Of a stretch of 64,000 nucleotides of DNA, positions 47,691 through 55,288 are shown piece by piece. Source of the stretch: Bacteroidota bacterium (lineage in GTDB: Bacteria > Bacteroidota > Bacteroidia > Chitinophagales > Chitinophagaceae); contig JAFAGI010000013.1 in NCBI GenBank assembly GCA_023422835.1, positions 1 through 64,000 on the forward strand, read 5' to 3'. Position numbers and translations under genes: made by a program. The stretch's first letter is position 1. The number at the start of each line of letters is the position of its first letter. The notes beneath the pieces were generated by a model, which saw nothing but the letters and a program-made list of their open reading frames with translations, ran no database searches and was not told where the DNA came from.

Positions 47691-48136
47691 AAAATAAGAT
47701 GTGCCTTGCTGGAAAGTTTATCAACATCTATCTCAGAGATCATTTGTACCTCTTTTGTTGAACGTACAATTTCTATAATTTCGTTGCAGGCTTCTTCATC
47801 AATATAATATTCACCTTTCATCAGCCATAGAAAATCTATGTGCTTAAATTCGGGTATCAGGTATTCGCCGTCGAAGGAATTGTCGTACAGGTAATGGGTT
47901 ACTGCACTGTTCTGGATATTGTATTGGTAAACCGGAAAAAAATACTGCCGGTTTTTTTTACTGGTAATGATCTCAATATCTGTATTCAGCCGGAAGTCGT
48001 AGCCAAGCATTTTATTGATGTACCAACAGAATTTGTAATTCTTGAAATTGGTAACTATCCCGTAGGCGCGGCATCCCTCGAAGAAATCGTTGATCATTTC
48101 ATCTACATTCAGCGAAAAGGTTTGCAATTTGGCCAT
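47687..48136 (-). CDS. IPExxxVDY family protein
   Basis: 149 residues from the ATG at 48136 (MAKLQTFSLNVDE). The longer frame to 48280 would overlap feoB on the opposite strand and is not expected. The family motif is present as IPEFKHIDFLWLMKGEY near residue 105-121, with Ile and Phe where the consensus has Val and Tyr. This is a Bacteroidota-specific family of unknown function. It is divergent from feoB, with 70 bases between the starts. Confidence 0.8.
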   Translation of the reverse strand: MAKLQTFSLNVDEMINDFFEGCRAYGIVTNFKNYKFCWYINKMLGYDFRLNTDIEIITSKKNRQYFFPVYQYNIQNSAVTHYLYDNSFDGEYLIPEFKHIDFLWLMKGEYYIDEEACNEIIEIVRSTKEVQMISEIDVDKLSSKAHLIF

Positions 48137-48190
48137 AGGCAAATTTAACCTGTTTTCCTGAATTCGTAAATAATTATACAAATCTAATTG

Positions 48191-48198
48191 TACTTTTG
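48191..48198 (+). promoter_or_regulatory. -7 promoter element next to the feoB start codon
   Basis: TACTTTTG fits TAnnTTTG and ends eight bases before the feoB ATG at 48207, so the predicted transcript would have little or no leader. No TTG is found at the usual distance. Confidence 0.5.
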
Positions 48199-48206
48199 CC
48201 CTTCTC

Positions 48207-50321
48207 ATGGGCAAAAACAATAAAAGTGTAAACATAGCTGTTGTTGGGAATCCGAATTGCGGCAAGAGTTCGCTTTTCAATCTGCTGACAGGGCTGCATC
48301 AGAAGATCGGTAACTTTCCCGGTGTAACTGTTGATAAAAAGACCGGCACGGCCAACCTGGGCGATGGCATTACCGCCAACGTGATCGACCTGCCCGGCAC
48401 CTACAGCCTGTACCCGAGAAGAGAGGATGAATGGGTTACCTACAAATTACTGATGCAACAGGAGCCTGCGGTAAAACCAGATATTGTTTTACTGCTATTG
48501 GATGCCAGCAACCTTAAAAGAAATTTATTGTTTTGCAGCCAGCTGATAGACCTTAATTATAAGGTAGTAGTAGCCATGACCATGGGAGACATCGCTGCCA
48601 AAAAAGGGATTAAGATAGATGTGGACGGGCTTTCGCGCGAACTGGGCGTGCCCGTAGTGCCGGTAAACCCGCGTTCTGAAAAGGGCATACACGAATTAAA
48701 GAAAACACTGTCTTTTGCGGCAGGCTACCGCCCCGCAGAAATGGAGCATAATTTTATAAACAATAAGGCGCTGGCGCCTGAAGCCATTCGTGAGATCCAG
48801 TCAAAACATCCCGGCCTGCCATCTTATACAGCGCTGCACTACCTGATGCATCACCGTGAGCTTGACGGGGAAGAAAATAAAACAGTGTGCGAAATAAAAG
48901 ACCGCCACCATTTCAACGATACAAAAATACAGGCGGAGGAGATATTGCACCGCTACCAGAAAATAAATCAGATACTGCAAAGCGCCGTATCGGAGCCGGA
49001 TCCGCTGAACAAAAAAATTTTTACAGAAAGGATAGACAATATTTTACTGCACCGCTTCTGGGGCTATGTAATTTTAACGGCAGTTGTATTTCTTTTATTT
49101 CAAAGTATTTTTTGGCTGGCAAGTTTCCCGATGGATGCGATAGACACCGGCTTTACACAACTCACATCATGGGTAGACGCTTTGCTGCCCGAAACCTGGT
49201 GGGCCGATCTTTTGGTGAACGGATTGTTGGCGGGTATCGGCGGCATTGTTATATTTATACCGCAGATCATGATCCTGTTCGGGCTCATCAGTGTGCTGGA
49301 AGATACGGGGTACATGGCACGCATTAGTTTTTTAATGGATAAGGTAATGCGCAAAGTAGGCCTTAACGGCAAGAGCGTAATGCCCATGATCAGCGGTTTT
49401 GCCTGTGCCATACCGGCCATCATGGCTACCCGCAACATTGAAAATAAAAAAGAAAGGCTGCTAACCATCCTCATAACACCGCTGATGAGTTGCAGTGCCA
49501 GATTGCCTGTATACATTATACTTACAGCGCTGGTGATACCCGATGTTTACTACTTCGGATTTATCTCTTTGCAGGGGCTGGTAATGATGGGGCTATACCT
49601 CTTTGGCTTTGTAACGGCATTGGTGGTAAGTTATGTACTGAAGTTTCTCATTAACATACAGGAGAAAAGTTTTTTTATACTGGAGTTGCCTATTTATAAG
49701 GCTCCCCGCTGGAAAAATGTGGGTGTAACCATGCTGGAAAAAGGCAAAGTTTTCCTGGTAGAAGCCGGCAGGATCATTATGATCATCAGCCTTATTATCT
49801 GGTTCCTGAGCAGCTACGGCCCGGCCTCGCGCATGGAAAAGCTAGATCAGAAATATGAAACAATTGCGGCTGCAAATACTTATGGGGCTGAAGATATTAA
49901 AAGAAATTATTCCGCAGAAAAACTGGAAAATTCTTATGCAGGCATACTGGGCAAAGCTATAGAGCCGGCAATTGCACCACTTGGCTTTGACTGGAAAATA
50001 GGCATTGCGTTGATTACTTCTTTTGCAGCCAGGGAAGTTTTTGTAGCCACCATGGCTACACTCTACAGTGTGGATGATGCAGATCAATCTACCTTAAAAC
50101 AAAAAATGGCCAACGCAACACGCATGGACGGCTCCAAAGTCTATACGCTTGCAACGGGGCTTTCTTTATTGATATTTTATGTGCTTGCCATGCAGTGCAT
50201 GGCCACACTTGCCATAGTGAAAAGAGAGACCAGAACCTGGAAGTGGCCTGTGTTTCAGCTTGTTTATATGACAGTATTAGCGTACCTGTTTAGCTGCATC
50301 GTATACCAACTGTTCAAATAG
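48207..50321 (+). CDS. feoB: Ferrous iron transporter FeoB
   Basis: 704-residue inner-membrane Fe(II) transporter. N-terminal G domain: G1 GNPNCGKS (14-21), G2 around the FPGVTVDKK segment, G3 DLPG (61-64). The G4 position reads TMGD (125-128) where the consensus is NxxD, so the base-contacting Asn is Thr. Helical spacer follows, then two Gate domains (PMISGFACAIPAIMATRNI and SFAAREVFVATMATLYS) and eight or so helices. No FeoA gene or FeoA domain is nearby. The exbB-exbD-tonB block follows 239 bases on, which makes this an iron-uptake neighbourhood. Confidence 0.95.
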   Translation: MGKNNKSVNIAVVGNPNCGKSSLFNLLTGLHQKIGNFPGVTVDKKTGTANLGDGITANVIDLPGTYSLYPRREDEWVTYKLLMQQEPAVKPDIVLLLLDASNLKRNLLFCSQLIDLNYKVVVAMTMGDIAAKKGIKIDVDGLSRELGVPVVPVNPRSEKGIHELKKTLSFAAGYRPAEMEHNFINNKALAPEAIREIQSKHPGLPSYTALHYLMHHRELDGEENKTVCEIKDRHHFNDTKIQAEEILHRYQKINQILQSAVSEPDPLNKKIFTERIDNILLHRFWGYVILTAVVFLLFQSIFWLASFPMDAIDTGFTQLTSWVDALLPETWWADLLVNGLLAGIGGIVIFIPQIMILFGLISVLEDTGYMARISFLMDKVMRKVGLNGKSVMPMISGFACAIPAIMATRNIENKKERLLTILITPLMSCSARLPVYIILTALVIPDVYYFGFISLQGLVMMGLYLFGFVTALVVSYVLKFLINIQEKSFFILELPIYKAPRWKNVGVTMLEKGKVFLVEAGRIIMIISLIIWFLSSYGPASRMEKLDQKYETIAAANTYGAEDIKRNYSAEKLENSYAGILGKAIEPAIAPLGFDWKIGIALITSFAAREVFVATMATLYSVDDADQSTLKQKMANATRMDGSKVYTLATGLSLLIFYVLAMQCMATLAIVKRETRTWKWPVFQLVYMTVLAYLFSCIVYQLFK

Positions 50322-50343
50322 TGATATTTGCTTATTTAAAACA

Positions 50344-50355
50344 TGATTATAATCA
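50344..50355. promoter_or_regulatory. Perfect 12-base palindrome between feoB and exbB
   Basis: TGATTATAATCA lies 23 bases after the feoB stop. A second inverted repeat, ATCACAAAA (50352-50360) with TTTTGTGAT (50393-50401), overlaps it. Either could be an operator or part of an RNA hairpin; no regulator is identified. Confidence 0.35.
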
Positions 50356-50473
50356 CAAAAAAATTTCTGATCTAAAATGTCAGCGTAATATATTTTGTGA
50401 TACATTTGTCTGTGCATTTTTTTTAGAAAACCACTTAAAGAACATACTAAAGCTTAACCTTTAAAAAAACTTT

Positions 50474-50504
50474 TTTGTTTTTCAAGAAAAATCTTCTAAA
50501 ATTG
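50474..50504 (+). promoter_or_regulatory. Probable promoter of the exbB operon
   Basis: TTTG (50474-50477), 19 bases, then TAAAATTG (50497-50504), one mismatch to TAnnTTTG. The spacing is that of Bacteroidota primary-sigma promoters. The exbB start is 56 bases further on. TACATTTG at 50401-50408 is a full -7 match without a partner. Confidence 0.55.
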
Positions 50505-50560
50505 TGCCTTCGAAATTTTAAAACTAAAAACTAAAATTTATCATTTAAAAAAAATGTATT

Positions 50561-51436
50561 ATGGCGGACATCAAACCAACTACTCCGGTAGCAACTAAAA
50601 CAACAGCTACTCCGGTAAAAGCAAAAAAATCTTCAAACATTATTTCATGGATTGCTCCTTTTCTTTGTATTGTTTTGGGTTACGTTATCTGGCGTTTCTT
50701 GATCGGTAATCCATCAAACTTTACCAATCCTGATCCGAACGGTGGTTTCTGGCCCAGTCACGTAGGTCCTAAAGATGCGTTTTCCCGTATGTATGAAGGA
50801 GGTATTATAGTACCGATATTGCTTGGTACGCTTTTCACCTGTATCACTTTTGTGATTGAGAGAATGCTCAGCATTGCAAAAGCAGCAGGCAAAGGCAACA
50901 TCAATGAATTTATCAGAAACGTACAGTTCGCTTTGGCAAATAAAGATGTTGATAAAGCTATTGCACTTTGCGACAAACAAAGAGGTTCTGTAGGAAACGT
51001 AATGAAGCAGGGATTATTGAAATACAAAGAAATGATCCACGTGCCATCAGAAGTTTTAGATACAGATCAGAAATTAATGGTTATCCAGAAAGAAATTGAA
51101 GAGGCTACAGCGCTTGAGTTGCCTATGCTGGAGAAAAACTTGGTATTCCTTTCAACTATATCTTCCGTAGCAACTTTGATCGGTCTGTTAGGTACGGTAA
51201 TCGGTATGATTAAAGCTTTCTCTGCCCTGGGTGCTGAAGGCGGCGGTGGTAACGCTTCTGCAGAATTGTCTGTTGGTATCTCTGAGGCCCTGTATAACAC
51301 GGCATTAGGTATCGGTACTTCTGCTATCGCTATCATCATGTACAACGTGTTTACTACACGTATCGACGGTATCACCTATGGTATTGATGAATCAGGCTTT
51401 ACTTTACAACAAAGCTTCGCTGCTAACTACAAATAA
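50561..51436 (+). CDS. exbB: ExbB/TolQ/MotA-family proton channel protein
   Basis: 291-residue inner-membrane subunit of the Ton motor. An N-terminal helix (about 28-48) is followed by the Gly/Pro-rich periplasmic loop, then the family core with helices near 82-100, 190-215 and 238-262. The Thr-rich helices SSVATLIGLLGTVIGMIKAF and SEALYNTALGIGTSAIAII carry the proton path. It uses the proton gradient to energise TonB. The next gene is 133 bases on, beyond a strong hairpin at 51447-51475. Confidence 0.93.
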   Translation: MADIKPTTPVATKTTATPVKAKKSSNIISWIAPFLCIVLGYVIWRFLIGNPSNFTNPDPNGGFWPSHVGPKDAFSRMYEGGIIVPILLGTLFTCITFVIERMLSIAKAAGKGNINEFIRNVQFALANKDVDKAIALCDKQRGSVGNVMKQGLLKYKEMIHVPSEVLDTDQKLMVIQKEIEEATALELPMLEKNLVFLSTISSVATLIGLLGTVIGMIKAFSALGAEGGGGNASAELSVGISEALYNTALGIGTSAIAIIMYNVFTTRIDGITYGIDESGFTLQQSFAANYK

Positions 51437-51446
51437 TTTTCTATAT

Positions 51447-51480
51447 GTTTTTAGCTGTACCATGTGCAGCTAAAAACTTT
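51447..51480 (+). terminator. Hairpin and T-rich tail after exbB (possible attenuator)
   Basis: TTTTTAGCTG (51447-51456) pairs perfectly with CAGCTAAAAA (51466-51475), and three more pairs extend the stem to a CAT loop. It is followed by CTTTTCTGAGG and a run of seven T. Because exbD, exbD and tonB lie downstream, partial termination here would leave more exbB message than exbD. Confidence 0.75.
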
Positions 51481-51569
51481 TCTGAGGTTTTTTTAAAAAA
51501 AATGCGGAAAATTTATGGAAAAGAGATGCATGGTGCATCTTATTAATGACACAAAACAAAAAATAAAAA

Positions 51570-52256
51570 ATGGCAAGAGCGAAATTACCACGTAAGAGTA
51601 CGTTTATTGATATGACCGCGATGTGTGACGTAACTTTCCTTTTGTTGTCTTTCTTTATCCTGACAACGAAATTTAAGCCCGATGAGACCATTGCCGTGCA
51701 GACGCCGAGCTCCGTTGCTACCAAGCCGGCACCGGATAAGAATGTGATAACGATGACCCTGGATAAAGACGGAAGAGCGTTTCTATCTTTTTCAGAAGAT
51801 TTGCAGGATCAGAAAAGGTCTATTATTGAAACAATCAATTCACAAAAGAACGCAGGACTGTCAGGAGGTGAAATAAACGCATTGGTAAAACAGGAGCTGA
51901 TAGGCGTGCCCATTGCAAACCTGAAACAGCAGGCAACCCTTGATCCTAAGCAATTAGCCGGTCTTCCGGGAATTCCTGTAAAGGATACATCGAATAACGA
52001 GATGAGATTCTGGCTCAGCGCTTATAACCAGGTATACCTGGGTAATGAAACCCCGCCCATGTTTCTCTTCAAAGGAGACAACGTATCTAAGTTCCCTCAG
52101 TTTAAAAATATCCTGAAAGCATTGACTGATAACAACGTGTTTAAGTTCTCAATGGTTACCAATCCCGAGCAGGCTCCGGAAGGTTCCGAACTTTGGAGAA
52201 AGCAAATGCTTGGTGACGGTAAAGATAATGCAGAAACCGGCGCTCCGGCAGCATAA
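51570..52256 (+). CDS. exbD: ExbD/TolR family protein, first copy
   Basis: 228-residue Ton-motor subunit with one transmembrane helix (about 18-40) and a periplasmic domain. The conserved membrane Asp is Asp20 in TAMCDVTFLLLSFFIL. The periplasmic part is longer than in classical ExbD (about 140 residues) and has an insert around GLSGGEINALVKQELIGVP. Paired with a second exbD 36 bases downstream; two ExbD genes per Ton operon are common in Bacteroidota. Confidence 0.9.
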   Translation: MARAKLPRKSTFIDMTAMCDVTFLLLSFFILTTKFKPDETIAVQTPSSVATKPAPDKNVITMTLDKDGRAFLSFSEDLQDQKRSIIETINSQKNAGLSGGEINALVKQELIGVPIANLKQQATLDPKQLAGLPGIPVKDTSNNEMRFWLSAYNQVYLGNETPPMFLFKGDNVSKFPQFKNILKALTDNNVFKFSMVTNPEQAPEGSELWRKQMLGDGKDNAETGAPAA

Positions 52257-52292
52257 AACTATTTTTTAAAAAGATTAATAAACTAAGCAGAT

Positions 52293-52832
52293 ATGGCAGA
52301 TTTAGATACCTCGGCGCAGGACTCGAAGAAGAAAGGTCCAGGGGTCAAGAAAAGCGCTAAAAAATCTTTACGTGTGGATTTAACACCTATGGTGGATCTG
52401 GGATTTCTCCTGATTACGTTTTTCGTATTCACCACTACCATGAGCCAGCCTACAGGGATGTTCCTGAACATGCCTGACGATAAAGTGAAGCCGGGAGAAG
52501 AAACGCTAACTGCAGAGTCAGGAGCGCTAACGCTGTTGCTGGGCAAGAATAACCACATATACTACTATGAAGGCCAATTACAGGACAATTTTACCAACGT
52601 AAAGGCGTCTTCCTTCAAAGAGATCAGGGACGTGATACTGAATAAAAAGAAGAATACAGATCCTAAGAACTTTATGGTTATCATTAAACCGGGTAACGAA
52701 AGCACTTATAAAAATGTAGTAGATATTTTAGATGAAATGGCTATCAATGATATTGACCGTTATGCGTTGATAAATAATGTGGAAGATTCAGATCAGCAGG
52801 CCATTACCCTGTCAGACGCAGCGAACCCCTAA
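52293..52832 (+). CDS. exbD: ExbD/TolR family protein, second copy
   Basis: 179-residue ExbD paralogue. A basic N-terminal tail of 28 residues precedes the helix LTPMVDLGFLLITFFVF, with the conserved Asp35. The periplasmic region ends in VVDILDEMAINDIDRYALI, a family hallmark. The two copies share only the helix and terminal motifs, so they are old paralogues. It lies 23 bases before tonB. Confidence 0.9.
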   Translation: MADLDTSAQDSKKKGPGVKKSAKKSLRVDLTPMVDLGFLLITFFVFTTTMSQPTGMFLNMPDDKVKPGEETLTAESGALTLLLGKNNHIYYYEGQLQDNFTNVKASSFKEIRDVILNKKKNTDPKNFMVIIKPGNESTYKNVVDILDEMAINDIDRYALINNVEDSDQQAITLSDAANP

Positions 52833-52855
52833 TTAAACAATTAAATTATTAAGAT

Positions 52856-53707
52856 ATGGATGCAAGTAAAATAGCAAATGCCGATTTTCTTGATATTCTT
52901 TTTGACCAACGGAATAAAGAATATGGAGCATACGAGCTAAGGAAGACCTATCGCAGGCGCCTCTGGGCCGCTGTTGTGGGAATGACTGTGATCGCCCTGG
53001 CTCTGGCAGGTTACCTGTTCTTTAACGTTGCCAATAAGAATAAAGAAAAGACGACAATGATGATCGAGGACATACAGTTGAGCCAGGTAGACCAGGCAAA
53101 AGTAGAGGCACCGCCACCTCCGCCATTGCCCCCGCCACCTCCTCCTCCGAAGTCCGAGCCGGTGAAATTAGATATTACTAAGTTTACTCCTCCAAAAGTA
53201 GCTCCGGATATACAGGTGAAAGAACCACCAAAAACCCAGACCGAACTGAAAGAAGAACGTATCGGTTCATTTGACCAGGAAGGGTTGAAAACCGCAGCAG
53301 TAGCTCCTCCGGTAGAAGTTAGCGGCGCCGGTGGTAAAGCATTCGTAAACGTGGCAGCTACAGCAGCCCCTGCCGTGAAGGAAGACTATGATAAAGAGTT
53401 TACAACCGTACAGGTAGAAGCAAAATACCCGGGCGATTGGGAAAACTTCTTAAGAAGAAACCTGAACAACGATACCCCCGTTGATAACGGTGCGCCTCCC
53501 GGACAATACAGGGTAACAGTTTCTTTCCGTGTGGATAAACAAGGAAACGTTACAGAAGTAAAAGCCCTCAACGATCCTGGTTATGGTACTGCCGCAGAAG
53601 CTGTAAGAGCTATCAAAGCTAGCGGTAAATGGGAGCCCGGTATTCAAAACAACCAGAAAGTAATCTCCCGTAAAAAACAAGCCATCGTGTTTGTAGTACA
53701 GGAATAA
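52856..53707 (+). CDS. tonB: TonB energy-transducing protein
   Basis: 283-residue protein with a cytoplasmic N-terminus carrying the DQRNKEYGAYELRKTY segment, one helix (about 36-58), a proline-rich spacer (86-98) and a C-terminal TonB domain (about 200-283, YRVTVSFRVDKQGNVTEVKA). The N-terminal motif is typical of Bacteroidota TonB proteins linked to ExbD pairs. It contacts TonB boxes of outer-membrane receptors such as those at 18420 and 40535. A perfect hairpin terminator follows. Confidence 0.93.
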   Translation: MDASKIANADFLDILFDQRNKEYGAYELRKTYRRRLWAAVVGMTVIALALAGYLFFNVANKNKEKTTMMIEDIQLSQVDQAKVEAPPPPPLPPPPPPPKSEPVKLDITKFTPPKVAPDIQVKEPPKTQTELKEERIGSFDQEGLKTAAVAPPVEVSGAGGKAFVNVAATAAPAVKEDYDKEFTTVQVEAKYPGDWENFLRRNLNNDTPVDNGAPPGQYRVTVSFRVDKQGNVTEVKALNDPGYGTAAEAVRAIKASGKWEPGIQNNQKVISRKKQAIVFVVQE

Positions 53708-53732
53708 TACTTAAAAAAACATAGATCTGATA

Positions 53733-53770
53733 AAAGTGGATATTGTAAAATATCCACTTTTTATTTTATA
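53733..53770 (+). terminator. Terminator of the exbB-exbD-exbD-tonB operon
   Basis: AAAGTGGATATT (53733-53744) pairs perfectly with AATATCCACTTT (53749-53760) on a GTAA loop, followed by a T-rich tail. It starts 25 bases after the tonB stop. Confidence 0.92.
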
Positions 53771-53792
53771 TTCGTTGCCCATCTGATGCATA

Positions 53793-53916
53793 CATGAAAT
53801 AGCCATAAGGAAAAGTTGCATACTAACCGAAATGATTATATGGCATATTCCATGTGAAGATTAAAAACAGCCGCAACGGCGCAAAAGCTATCTGCACTAA
53901 AAAATAGTATATACGG
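53793..53916 (+). repeat. Dispersed intergenic repeat, copy C
   Basis: Begins ATGAAATAGCCATAAG, contains GTTGCATACTAAC, ATTCCATGTG, ATTAAAAACAGC and CACTAAAAAATAG, and runs to the ruvC start ATGAAA at 53917. Potential stems: GCCATA (53802-53807) with TATGGC (53839-53844), GTTG-CATAC-TAAC, and GCCG-CAA-CGGC (53870-53880). It is about 18 bases longer than copy B2 because of an insert before CACTAAAAA. Confidence 0.78.
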
Positions 53917-54483
53917 ATGAAACAACCCTTATCTGAAATTATCCTTGGTATAGACCCCGGTACATTGCAGCTTGGCTATTCGCTGGTGAGCTGCCGCGCA
54001 GAGAAGCTGGAGCTTATTGCTATGGGTACGCTGTTGCTTTCCTCCCATAAAGACATGTATGTACGGCTGGAAAAAATTCATGCAACCGTGCATGAACTGA
54101 TAGCCTCTTACAAGCCTACCATATTTGCCATCGAAGCGCCATTTTTTGGCAAGAATGTGCAGAGTATGCTCAAGCTGGGCAGGGCGCAGGGAGTAGCTAT
54201 TGCCGCAGCTATGCAGCACGGGCTGCCGGTGACAGAATATTCGCCTAAAAAAGTAAAGCAGTCTGTAACTGGTAACGGCAATGCATCGAAAGAGCAGGTG
54301 TGGGGCATGCTCAAAAATATTTTTGCCTTGCAGGAAGTGCCTCGCTACCTCGATGCCTCCGATGCACTCGCCGTAGCCACATGTCATTACTACCAGCTTA
54401 GCAACCCGGTAAAAAGGGCTTCCTCAAATATGAAGAACTGGGCAGATTTCATTAAAAAAAATCCGGATAAGATCATAGGATAA
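53917..54483 (+). CDS. ruvC: Holliday junction resolvase RuvC
   Basis: Endonuclease that resolves Holliday junctions during recombination, 188 residues. The four acidic active-site residues are Asp13 (GIDPGT), Glu73 (FAIEAPFF), Asp146 and Asp149 (LDASDALAVA). The KNVQSMLKLGRAQG loop is conserved. The C-terminus is about 25 residues longer than in E. coli. The start codon coincides with the end of repeat copy C. rsmA follows after 15 bases. Confidence 0.96.
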   Translation: MKQPLSEIILGIDPGTLQLGYSLVSCRAEKLELIAMGTLLLSSHKDMYVRLEKIHATVHELIASYKPTIFAIEAPFFGKNVQSMLKLGRAQGVAIAAAMQHGLPVTEYSPKKVKQSVTGNGNASKEQVWGMLKNIFALQEVPRYLDASDALAVATCHYYQLSNPVKRASSNMKNWADFIKKNPDKIIG

Positions 54484-54498
54484 CAAACCAACATATTT

Positions 54499-55251
54499 AT
54501 GTATACGCTGAAGAAATCTCTTGGCCAGCACTTTTTAAAAGATGAAACCGTTTCCCAAAAAATTGTTGAAGCGTTGCTGAACGAAATGCCTGAGCGCTTG
54601 CTGGAGATAGGCCCCGGCGGCGGAGCGCTCACGAAATATTTACTTAAGCTTGAGGGCATTGATTTCAAGGCAATTGAGCTGGATGAAGAAAAGGTACAGT
54701 ACCTGTATAAACAATACCCAGCCATACAGGAAAAACTTATCCATACAGATTTTCTCAAAGCCGGTAAGCCGTTTGAAGAAGCGTTCACTGTTGTCGGCAA
54801 CTTTCCTTACAATATTTCTTCTCAGATAATGTTTAAAATTCTGGATTGGAAGGAACAGGTGCCGCGCATCATCGGTATGTTCCAGAAAGAAGTGGCACAG
54901 AGAATTGCCGCCAGGAACGGTAACAAAACCTACGGCATTTTAAGCGTACTGATACAGGCTTTTTATGACACCACTTATTTGTTTGATGTACCTCCGGAAA
55001 GCTTTAACCCGCCTCCTAAAGTAATGAGCGGCGTGATAGAACTGAGGCTGCGCCATGATTTCCCGGAAATGAAAAGCCAGCGCCACTTCTTTAACCTGGT
55101 CAAAACAGCTTTTAACCAACGCAGGAAAATGCTGCGTAATGCAGTAAAGCCCTTGTTTCCGCCGGAAACACTGCACGATGAAATTTTTAATCTTCGTGCT
55201 GAACAGCTTTCCGTGGAAGATTTTGCCGCGCTTACATTTAAAATGCAATAA
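54499..55251 (+). CDS. rsmA: 16S rRNA dimethyladenosine transferase
   Basis: KsgA-type enzyme that dimethylates two adjacent adenosines near the 3' end of 16S rRNA using S-adenosylmethionine; 250 residues. The cofactor loop LEIGPGGGALT is at 35-45, and the target-base motif NFPY is at 101-104. The C-terminal FNQRRKMLRNAVKPL helix region is present. Also known as ksgA. Probably cotranscribed with ruvC. Confidence 0.96.
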   Translation: MYTLKKSLGQHFLKDETVSQKIVEALLNEMPERLLEIGPGGGALTKYLLKLEGIDFKAIELDEEKVQYLYKQYPAIQEKLIHTDFLKAGKPFEEAFTVVGNFPYNISSQIMFKILDWKEQVPRIIGMFQKEVAQRIAARNGNKTYGILSVLIQAFYDTTYLFDVPPESFNPPPKVMSGVIELRLRHDFPEMKSQRHFFNLVKTAFNQRRKMLRNAVKPLFPPETLHDEIFNLRAEQLSVEDFAALTFKMQ

Positions 55252-55288
55252 ATTTTTTATTTTTGAAATAACCCATAATCTTGTCACC

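Noticed and set aside
48137-48280. N-terminal extension of the IPExxxVDY protein
   Set aside because: It would overlap feoB and its promoter element on the other strand; the ATG at 48136 gives the usual family length.
53111-53160. Repetitive CCTCCG-like bases in tonB
   Set aside because: These encode the proline-rich spacer of TonB and are not a separate repeat element.
55178-55288. N-terminal extension of the S9 peptidase frame
   Set aside because: It overlaps the end of rsmA and would bury the signal peptide; the ATG at 55289 starts directly at that peptide.
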